A DNA stretch of 10,513 nt, taken from the NCBI GenBank assembly GCA_946183095.1, contig CAMHBE010000039.1, positions 1 to 10,513 of the forward strand. Reading direction: 5' to 3'. Of the stretch, positions 1 through 6,600 are shown one piece after another (the stretch's first letter is position 1; each line of letters begins with the position of its first letter). A model generated the notes under the pieces. It saw only the letters and a program-made list of their open reading frames with translations, was not told the DNA's origin and searched no databases. The translations under genes were made by a program, and so were the position numbers. The stretch is from an uncultured Clostridia bacterium (GTDB taxonomy: Bacteria; Bacillota; Clostridia; Oscillospirales; Ruminococcaceae).

Positions 1-59
1 ACAATTTTTTTGATGACAGTGATAATACTGTATCTGAACACCGTAAAGGCACCTCTAAA

Positions 60-98
60 GTGAAAATAGTGTGAAAGAAAACTGAAAAGCGTTATATT
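60..98 (+). promoter_or_regulatory. Candidate regulator site: 11-bp phased TGAAA repeats with a -10-like box
   Basis: TGAAA occurs at 61, 72 and 83, exactly one helical turn apart; the base before each copy is G, G and C. Direct repeats at 11-bp spacing are the usual form of binding sites for OmpR/PhoB-family regulators. A TATATT box follows at 93-98, with GTGAAA at 71-76 placed 16 bp upstream as a possible -35. The repeats, their phase and the boxes are seen directly; binding by any protein is inference. Confidence 0.4.
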
Positions 99-103
99 GC
101 AAA

Positions 104-139
104 AAGTTTAAAGTTTATTTTAAGTTGAGAGGATATAAT
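104..139 (+). promoter_or_regulatory. Candidate promoter of the first operon (TATAAT with AAGTT repeats)
   Basis: A perfect TATAAT lies at 134-139, 40 bases before the first start codon. No good TTGACA-like -35 sits 16-18 bp upstream. Instead that position is covered by AAGTTTA (104-110), AAGTTTA (111-117) and AAGTTGA (122-128), the last two 11 bp apart. A strong -10 with a poor -35 overlapped by direct repeats is the layout of activator-dependent promoters. The actual start site cannot be fixed from sequence, and the TATATT box at 93-98 is an alternative. Confidence 0.4.
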
Positions 140-162
140 TGACACATAGAAAACAACAAGGG

Positions 163-170
163 AAAAGGAG
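163..170 (+). promoter_or_regulatory. Ribosome binding site that sets the regulator start
   Basis: AAAAGGAG ends 9 bases before the ATG at 180. An in-frame TTG at 171 directly abuts the motif and could not be read from it, so the ATG at 180 is the preferred start. Confidence 0.8.
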
Positions 171-179
171 TTGCGGAAC

Positions 180-773
180 ATGAAGATATTACTGGCAGCG
201 CCCGACAGAGATCTGCTGCAGTGCTTTGGGAGGATACTCACGGAAGAATTCGGGGACGCAGTTACCGCATTCGACGGAACACAGGTGCTCTCACTCATAC
301 AGGAGCACAAATTCGACATGGTGCTCCTCGACAGCGACCTTCCGCGGGTGGAACATTCACAGCTTATCGGAAAGCTGAACGAGTTGGGTATTCCGGTGAT
401 AGTCCTCGCAGACTGTCCCGTGACTGTGAGCATACTCACCCGTGAACAGCTTGCGAACGCTTATCTGATGTACCCGTTCACGCCGGATGAGCTGACTGCG
501 GCGGTGAAGGATGTTGCGGAAAAAGCGGAATCGGACGAGCAGTTCCCGTTTGCGGATGCGTGCATAGACGTGAAGGGTTCCCGCATCGTCGGAGGTGCAA
601 GGCTCACCGCAAAGGAGATCGACCTGCTGCGGATGATGTCTCTCGGCAGCGGTGAAGTTTCCGGCAACAGATCGAGCATCGGAGCGCTCAACGGCAAGCT
701 CGCCGCTGCGGGGAGCAGAGTACGGATCAGATACAGCTCCGGGAAAGGATACAGACCGGTGACAGAAAAATGA
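180..773 (+). CDS. Degenerate OmpR-family response regulator (pseudo-receiver, shortened winged helix)
   Basis: The protein has 197 residues and reads as a receiver domain (1-115) joined to a winged-helix remnant (125-197). Aligned without gaps to OmpR from memory, the receiver keeps the phospho-acceptor position (D51, in LLDSDLP). The acidic pair that binds Mg is A7-P8, the switch Thr/Ser is A77, and the conserved Lys before PF is Y98. Normal phosphorylation is therefore unlikely. The C-terminal part keeps the first helix (TAKEIDLL, 143-150) and the GKGYR wing (188-192). About 16 residues matching the second helix of the OmpR fold are missing, so the family's usual 220-235 residues are reduced to 197. 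The gene has no frameshift and its codon use matches its neighbours, so this is divergence rather than decay. Its stop overlaps the start of the kinase gene (ATGA), and it heads a four-gene operon. It may act as a phosphorylation-independent regulator or as a protein-binding partner of the kinase; DNA binding is uncertain. Confidence 0.85.
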   Translation: MKILLAAPDRDLLQCFGRILTEEFGDAVTAFDGTQVLSLIQEHKFDMVLLDSDLPRVEHSQLIGKLNELGIPVIVLADCPVTVSILTREQLANAYLMYPFTPDELTAAVKDVAEKAESDEQFPFADACIDVKGSRIVGGARLTAKEIDLLRMMSLGSGEVSGNRSSIGALNGKLAAAGSRVRIRYSSGKGYRPVTEK

Positions 774-2056
774 AAAAAGCACAGAGAAAATTCAGGCTCA
801 TAGCCGTTTTATCAATATTTGTACTGCTTACACTGCTGCTTGCGGTAATAAACGGCGTGAACTTCACGATGGCGTCTGAGGATGCCGACAAGATAACCGA
901 GATGCTTGCCGGACACATGGGAGCGTTCCCGGACGATCCGCCTAACGGGGAGAACACTCAGTCTCCGGAAGGGGAAGCCGCACCGCCGTCGGAGAGCGAG
1001 ACTGCAATGCTTCCCGCGGATAAAGGACGCGGCAGGATGTGGGGCATGGGACCTATGGGACCCGATTCCCCGGAAGTCGGCAGGAGCGTGAGATACTTCA
1101 CGTTCGCGTTCCCGGACAACGGAGATGCCGCTTACACGGTGCGGTTCCGTATGTCGGCGGTAACGGAGGACGAGGCTGAGGAATGGGCGGCTGGACTGCT
1201 CGGAGAAAAGACCGGCTGGACGCGCGGAACTTACAGATACCGCGTATATCATGACAAGGCACGCGGCGCAACATTCGTGACAGTCATAGATCAGGGTAGG
1301 GAACTGCTCCCGTCATACCGCATACTCGTGATATCCGCGGTGGGCGAAGTGCTTTGCCTTATCATCAGCTTCTTCGTGCTGATGTTCGTGGGACGTTCGG
1401 TATTCGCGCCTATCGAGGATGCCGACAGAAAGCAGAAGAGCTTCATGGCAAGCGCCGACAGAGGGTTCAGGCTCCCGCTCACGGTGATAAGCGCGGACAA
1501 TGAGCTTATCGAACGTGACCACGGACCCTGCGAACAGACCGTTTCAATAAGACGGCAGGTGAAGAAACTGACTGAACTTGTCGGAAAGCTCGGCACAATG
1601 GGCATCTTTGAGGAAGAAACGATGCAGCTCGCGGAAACAGACCTTTCCGACCTGCTTAAAGCATCGGTGAGCGGTGCGGCGGAGCGGTTCGCGGCAAAGG
1701 GACTGAAATGCGACGAGGCGATAACGCCCGGTATAAAGGTGCAGGCAGACCCGGAGGCGATGAAACGTGTCATAGACGAGCTTATCGACAACGCGCTTCG
1801 GTACTCGTCAACATGGGCTAGCTTCATACTTTGCAGAGAGGGCGACCGTGTGGTGCTGCTCGCGCAGAACGATACACAGCTTCCGGACGGTCAGGCGGAT
1901 CAGGTTTTCGACAGGTTCACGAAGCTTGCGAACGCTGCCGGCAGCGATACCGCAGGGCTTGGGCTCGCATACGTCAAAGAGATAGTGAAGGCGCATCACG
2001 GGCGTGTGAGCGCATCCGTGAGCGGCGGCGTATTCACCTTGAAGACAGCGCTGTGA
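770..2056 (+). CDS. Degenerate membrane sensor histidine kinase lacking the phospho-accepting His
   Basis: The protein has 428 residues. A basic N-terminus leads into a membrane segment (about 9-28), an extracellular region (about 31-183), a second membrane segment (about 184-208), a DHp-like helix pair (about 218-285) and a HATPase domain (about 290-428). The extracellular part includes an acidic, proline-rich stretch and a Met/Gly patch (about 86-98). The H-box reads FMASADRGFRLPL, so where kinases have S-H-E this has D230-R231-G232; the rest of the motif (F, R234, P236, L237) is kept. The ATPase side keeps an N-box (DELIDNALRYS, E337 and N341), an F-box (VFDRF, 379-383) and a G2 box (AGLGLA). 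The DxGxG box is reduced to NDTQLP, as in some Firmicutes kinases. ATP binding is possible, but His autophosphorylation is not expected. The gene overlaps the upstream regulator by 4 bp, with GGTGA at 758-762 as a likely ribosome binding site. The pair is probably a coupled, non-canonical sensor system. Confidence 0.88.
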   Translation: MKKAQRKFRLIAVLSIFVLLTLLLAVINGVNFTMASEDADKITEMLAGHMGAFPDDPPNGENTQSPEGEAAPPSESETAMLPADKGRGRMWGMGPMGPDSPEVGRSVRYFTFAFPDNGDAAYTVRFRMSAVTEDEAEEWAAGLLGEKTGWTRGTYRYRVYHDKARGATFVTVIDQGRELLPSYRILVISAVGEVLCLIISFFVLMFVGRSVFAPIEDADRKQKSFMASADRGFRLPLTVISADNELIERDHGPCEQTVSIRRQVKKLTELVGKLGTMGIFEEETMQLAETDLSDLLKASVSGAAERFAAKGLKCDEAITPGIKVQADPEAMKRVIDELIDNALRYSSTWASFILCREGDRVVLLAQNDTQLPDGQADQVFDRFTKLANAAGSDTAGLGLAYVKEIVKAHHGRVSASVSGGVFTLKTAL

Positions 2057-2073
2057 TATGGGGGTGAGACATC

Positions 2074-2766
2074 ATGGCAATTACCGTAATGAAGCGGTAC
2101 GAACTGAAATATCTGCTGACCGCGGAACAGACGGCGTACCTGAAAGAACGTCTCGTCGGGCACATGGAACCGGACAGTTACGGACTCACCTCCATAGCGT
2201 CACTGTACTACGACACCCCGACATATATGCTGATACGCACGAGCGTGGAAAAACCGGCGTTCAAGGAGAAGATACGCCTGCGGTCATACGGCATAGCGAC
2301 CGACACATCCCCGGTATTTCTGGAACTGAAGCGCAAGGCATACGGCATAGTATATAAGCGCAGGGTGCAGTCAACCATACCGCAGGTAAACAAGTTCTTC
2401 GCGGGGGAAGGCGATATATGCGCGGGCGGTCAGATAAACCGCGAGATAACGACATTCCGCGACTTTTATAAAACGCTCGTTCCCGCCTGTCTGATAATCT
2501 ACGACCGCATAGCATACTATGAACCGGGCGGCGACCTGCGGCTGACCATCGACCATGACCCGCGATACAGAGCGGATGACCTGTCACTGTGCAGCTCAAT
2601 GGAGGGCATACCGCTTCTCGGCGAGGGTCGGACGATACTCGAAGTGAAGGTGCAGCAGGCTATGCCGCTGTGGCTTACCTCTATACTTTCCGAGGGAAAA
2701 ATATACAAGAACAGCTTCTCGAAATACGGAGAAGCGTACCGTCAGCAGCTGCTGAAAATAAGTTAA
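2074..2766 (+). CDS. VTC-domain protein, putative polyphosphate polymerase
   Basis: The protein has 230 residues and consists of a single VTC domain of the triphosphate-tunnel fold. That fold in yeast Vtc4 makes polyphosphate from ATP inside a tunnel lined with basic and acidic side chains. Alternating charged strands of this type are visible: RYELKY (E10, K12), LYYDTP (44-49), FKEKIRLRSYG (63-73), FLELKRK (82-88), YKRR (94-97), YDRIAYY (143-149), LTIDHD (157-162), LEVK (E190, K192), and the closing K212 with SFSKY (214-218). These are the expected positions for phosphate-binding Arg/Lys and a metal-binding Glu. No membrane segment is present, so it is cytosolic or held by the membrane protein encoded next. 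It starts 17 bp after the kinase with GGGGTGA at 2061-2067; an in-frame ATG at 2089 lacks such a site. VTC genes commonly sit beside DUF4956 genes, as here. Polymerase activity is inferred from the family; a related role on phosphate polymers or CotH-type targets is the alternative. Confidence 0.87.
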   Translation: MAITVMKRYELKYLLTAEQTAYLKERLVGHMEPDSYGLTSIASLYYDTPTYMLIRTSVEKPAFKEKIRLRSYGIATDTSPVFLELKRKAYGIVYKRRVQSTIPQVNKFFAGEGDICAGGQINREITTFRDFYKTLVPACLIIYDRIAYYEPGGDLRLTIDHDPRYRADDLSLCSSMEGIPLLGEGRTILEVKVQQAMPLWLTSILSEGKIYKNSFSKYGEAYRQQLLKIS

Positions 2767-2782
2767 GAAAGGACACGATATT

Positions 2783-3454
2783 ATGTTTGACTCGATCTAT
2801 TCTTCGGTGGTGACACCCTCTCAGTTCTTTATAATGGCGGCGGCAGCGCTCGTCTCCGGTTTCATCTATTCATGGGTGATGAGTTTCCGCATCCGCTCAC
2901 AGAAGCGCTTTTTCATCGTTGTTACGCTGATACCCTTTGTGGTAGCGTCCGTCATAACTTTTGTTGCCGGCAATATAGGCGCGGGCGTTGCGATAGGCGG
3001 CGCGTTCGCTCTGATACGTTTCCGCAGCGCGCAGGGAAGTGCGGACGAGATAGCGGCGATCCTTATTGCAATGGGCGCGGGCATCGCGTTCGGCATGGGC
3101 TATATCGCTTACGGCGTAGTGATACTTATATGCCTCGGCATAATGTTCCTTGTACTGAGCGCACTGCCGATATTCGAGCACAAGAGCATGACATCCGACA
3201 GGCTCCTTCGCATAACCATTCCCGAAAGTCTCGAATACAACGGGACATTTGACGACACGTTCGCGCACTACCTCAAAAAATGCGAGAGCGTAGGCGTCAA
3301 GACTACCGGTATGGGCAGTATGTTCAGGCTCTCCTACAAGATAACCATGAAGGACCCCGCAGAGGAGAAGGAATTCATCGACGAGCTGCGCACCCGCAAC
3401 GGCAACCTCGAAATAGCCGTTCTCCCCTACACCGAGCAGCAGAACCAGCTTTAA
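2783..3454 (+). CDS. DUF4956 family membrane protein
   Basis: The protein has 223 residues. The N-terminal 130 residues form about four membrane segments (roughly 14-33, 42-62, 88-104 and 108-130). Between the second and third lies the conserved signature LIRFRSAQGSADEIA (77-91), typical of DUF4956. A soluble alpha/beta C-terminal domain (about 138-218) follows, with strands RITIP, MFRLSYKITM and LEIAVLP resembling a small ferredoxin-like fold. The biochemical function of the family is not established. It recurs next to VTC-domain genes, so it may anchor the polymerase or export its product, in the way membrane subunits support the VTC domain in the yeast complex; that analogy is inference. 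The gene lies 16 bp after the VTC gene with GAAAGGA at 2767-2773, 9 bases before the ATG. It is the last gene of the operon: 197 bp of non-coding DNA with a hairpin and a new promoter follow. Confidence 0.88.
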   Translation: MFDSIYSSVVTPSQFFIMAAAALVSGFIYSWVMSFRIRSQKRFFIVVTLIPFVVASVITFVAGNIGAGVAIGGAFALIRFRSAQGSADEIAAILIAMGAGIAFGMGYIAYGVVILICLGIMFLVLSALPIFEHKSMTSDRLLRITIPESLEYNGTFDDTFAHYLKKCESVGVKTTGMGSMFRLSYKITMKDPAEEKEFIDELRTRNGNLEIAVLPYTEQQNQL

Positions 3455-3520
3455 TGAGCCCGGCACTGCGGTTTCCCCGCACATACTGATTGTGACGAAA
3501 AATTACATTTTCTTCCCAAA

Positions 3521-3553
3521 TGCACCCCGTGTCGTAATATGATGCGGGGTGCG
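3521..3553 (+). terminator. GC-rich hairpin, putative terminator of the first operon
   Basis: GCACCCCG (3522-3529) pairs perfectly with CGGGGTGC (3545-3552), and G-U pairs can extend the stem at both ends. It lies 67 bp after the last stop codon and 10 bp before the next -35 box. The downstream run is only CTTCTGT, not a clean T tract, so termination may be weak; an operator or RNA-stability stem is an alternative. Confidence 0.55.
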
Positions 3554-3562
3554 CTTCTGTGC

Positions 3563-3591
3563 TTGACTTTTGCATACTGATTTGTTATAAT
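3563..3591 (+). promoter_or_regulatory. Near-consensus sigma-A promoter for the hybrid kinase pair
   Basis: TTGACT (3563-3568) and TATAAT (3586-3591) are separated by a 17-bp spacer, matching the housekeeping consensus at 11 of 12 positions. Transcription would begin near 3598, leaving a leader of about 54 nt before the ATG at 3652. The strong match suggests substantial basal expression of the two kinases, independent of the upstream operon. Confidence 0.85.
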
Positions 3592-3638
3592 ATATTATTA
3601 TAGTTTATGTCCATGGTCGGCAGGAAGAACATACAAGC

Positions 3639-3644
3639 GGAGGA
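3639..3644 (+). promoter_or_regulatory. Ribosome binding site that sets the first hybrid kinase start
   Basis: GGAGGA lies 7 bases before the ATG at 3652. The longer in-frame reading from the ATG at 3607 has no such site and would begin about 9 nt after the predicted transcription start, so 3652 is preferred. Confidence 0.85.
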
Positions 3645-3651
3645 ACGAACG

Positions 3652-6600
3652 ATGAAGAAAAAAGTTTCCCGTAAATATATAAAGAAATCAGGTAAGCTGA
3701 ATACCGTCATATTCAGCGTTATCGTGTTCCTTGTTGCGGGAGTGCTGCTGCTCAACGGTCTGCTGTTCTACAACATGATACACGAACAGGCGAATATGCT
3801 GGGGCGGCAGCAGCTCGATACCGTTTCGGGAAAACTTGAGATAATGATGAAGGATTCCGAGATGATACTGCGGCAGCTCGCAAATATTTCTCAGGAAATG
3901 ATAAACGACGGCGCTGACCGTGACGAGATAGAAAAGAAGTTCCTCAGCCTGCGTGAACAGGAACCCTTTTCGGGATGCCGCAACATCTTCATAGCGGGCG
4001 AGGATTGGTATGTCGTGCCGGATCTTGTCGTGCCGGAGGAAGGCTTTGACCCGAAAGAGCGTATCTGGTATCAGGGCGCACGGAAAAAAGGCGCCGGCAA
4101 GGTCTATATCTCGTCGCCCTACCTCGATATCGTCACAGGCAGTATGTGCTATACGGTGTCGATAAGGCTCGATGACCGCGACAGTGTTGTTGGCATCGAC
4201 CTCGACATAAAAGAATTGCAGGACAGCGTGAGCGAGATAGCCGTAAACGGCAGCGATGCGCTCATAGTCAGCTCGTCGGGGCAGATAGTGGGATATACGG
4301 ACGAGTCGGTGGTGGGTGCTGAGCTGACGGAGAAGCTCCCGCAGTACACCAGCCTTTTCCGCAGCATCATGTCCTCCGGTGAGAACAGCATGACTTTCGG
4401 AACGAGGATATCGGGTGTCAGCAGCACTGTGTTCTACACCTGCATGGCGGAGGAGTGGTACCTTATCTCGGTGGTCAGCGACTATGAGCTGTACAGGGAT
4501 TCGTATATGCAGATCATCCGCAACTCCGTGTTCAACATCGCTCTGATCGCGGTTATACTTGCCATGTACATCATAACCTACCGCGCGCACGTCAGGGCGG
4601 AAAAACGGTTCGCGCTGTATGAGAAGCTGTTTGCGGATATGTCGGCAGACCTGCGCGGGCCGATAAAAACGCTGACGCATTACAGTGAGGCGGTGAAGGG
4701 CAGGAATGACGAGGCTTCAGTGAAACTGCGCGGTGCTGCCGCCAGTATCGACAGCACACTGTCGGGAGTTATCGCCGCGGCATCGGCTGCCGACGAGGAA
4801 AAAAGCAAACACGGCGGCAAGGATGCGGCAAAGGGCGGGAAAAACGTATATTCCGACAGGCGCGGAATGCTGGCTATGCTGGGCGTTGCCGGCATCATGG
4901 TGCTTACCATGACGGCGGCTATCTTCCTCTATACCTTTGCGATAATAGACAACGGCGATAACCGCATGATCGCGGAAGCGGACAGATATGTGGGCGAGCT
5001 GAACGTGTGGATAGCCGAACAGAAAAGCACCGTCGATATGTTCGCGGCAAGTATCTCGGCAAGACCGGAAATTCTCGCGGACTACGATGATTCGGTGAAG
5101 TGGCTGAATGATATAACAAAGCAGTACAGCGATATCTCCGTCACATATATCTGCAACCCCGAATGGGAGCATACCGTCGTAATGAACAACGGCTGGCAGC
5201 CCGGCGGCGATTTCCGCGTGGATCAGAGACAGTGGTACATAGACACCATGAACTCCGGGAACAGGAACGGTTTCAGCATCTCCGCACCGTACTTCGATGA
5301 ACAGACAGGTCTGTACTGCATCACCTTCTCGGAGCGTGTTTATGACCTGACCGGCAACTTCCTCGGCTGTTTCGCCGCGGATTTCTACCTTGACAAGCTC
5401 ACCGCCATACTAAACAAGAGTTATTCCGACGACGGCTACGCGTTCCTCGCGGACAGGAACGGTCAGATCATCAACCACCCGAACAAGGCGTTCGAACTTT
5501 CGTCCGACAATGCGGTAACGGTCGAGCAGGCAGGCTACCTCGATGTGATCTACGCGGGCAGGGTCATACACATCTACGACTATGACGGCGTAAGAAAGGC
5601 TGCTGTCGCAAAGACCGAGCCTCTGTCGCATTTCAACATTATCTGCATCCGCGACAACTTTGTGATGTACGGCGATATACCCTACTACAACGTCACTCTC
5701 CTGGTGGTCTTCGGTATCTGCATCGGCAGCATCATCTACATACTGCGCAAACACATGAAATGGCAGAGACAGGCGAACGATATGCTCCGTGAAGCGGCGG
5801 GGACTGCCGAAAGAGCAGGGAAGGCGAAGTCGCAGTTCCTCGCGCAGATGTCGCACGAGATACGCACGCCGATAAACTCCGTGCTTGGCTTCAACGAGAT
5901 GATACTGCGGGAAAGCGACAACCGGAACATCGTTGAGTATTCCGAAAACATACAGACAGCGGGACGCACGCTCCTCACGCTGATAAACGGCATTCTCGAC
6001 TTCTCGAAGATAGAGGACGGGAAAATGGAGCTTGTTCCCGTGAACTACGATACCGCGTCCATGATAAACGACCTTGTGAACATGATACGCGACAGGGCGG
6101 AAAAGAAGGGGCTGCGGTTCGTCACCGAGATAGACCCGGATCTGCCGGCGGCAATGTACGGCGACGACGTGCGCCTGCGGCAGATAATCATAAATCTGCT
6201 CACCAACGCGGTGAAATATACCGAAACGGGCAGCGTGCGTTTCGCGATGAGCGCGCGCAGTTTCGACGAGAATACCGTCACCGTCCATGTCGAGGTGGAA
6301 GATACCGGCATAGGTATCAGGGAAGAGGATATGCGTGACCTGTTCGGCGCATTCAAAAGGTTCGACAATGAGAAGAACCGCTATATCGAGGGCACAGGTC
6401 TCGGTATGCCGATAGTGCAGCGCCTGCTGGAACTGATGAACAGCGAATTGCAGGCTTCGAGCGTGTACGGTGAAGGCTCACTGTTCCGCTTCGATGTCGT
6501 GCAGGGCATAGCGGAGCGCGAGGGGATAGGCGATCACACCGAGCGTCTCGCGGAAAGCAGAAAGTCCGGGAATGAGGGTATGTTCGTGTATGCGCCCGAC

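Larger units (their letters stand above)
1..179. other. AT-rich upstream intergenic region
   Basis: This stretch is visibly richer in A and T than the genes that follow, and no convincing gene lies in it. One frame is open from the first base to a stop at 61-63 and reads as a short hydrophobic tail. Its codons (TTG, CTA, CCT) are not those favoured downstream, so I do not call it a gene. The useful content is regulatory: three TGAAA repeats 11 bp apart (61-87), three AAGTT-type repeats (104-128), a TATATT box (93-98), a TATAAT box (134-139) and the ribosome binding site of the first gene (163-170). Confidence 0.6.

Noticed and set aside
1..63. Possible C-terminal tail of an upstream gene (hydrophobic 20-codon frame ending in TGA)
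   Set aside because: It is too short, has AT-rich codons unlike the neighbouring genes, and a second frame is equally open to 74. It cannot be told from intergenic sequence.
171..179. TTG start for the response regulator
   Set aside because: It abuts the AAAAGGAG motif with no spacer; the ATG at 180 has correct spacing and begins the receiver's first strand at once.
3497..3512. GAAAAAT-TAC-ATTTTC inverted repeat
   Set aside because: It is a weak A/T stem with a bulge and a 3-base loop; such pairing is expected by chance in an AT-rich spacer.
3607..3651. Longer start for the first hybrid kinase
   Set aside because: The ATG at 3607 has no ribosome binding site and would leave a leader of about 9 nt, whereas GGAGGA is well placed before the ATG at 3652.
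3688..4680. 330-codon open frame on the minus strand
   Set aside because: Also codon-aligned with the first hybrid kinase and explained by the same lack of TTA, CTA and TCA codons. The open minus frames at 357-782, 812-1252, 5410-6288 and 9333-10175 have the same cause.
5848..5876. 29-bp near-identity with 8448-8476 as a DNA repeat
   Set aside because: It encodes the conserved H-box in both paralogous kinases; shared protein constraint and common descent explain it.
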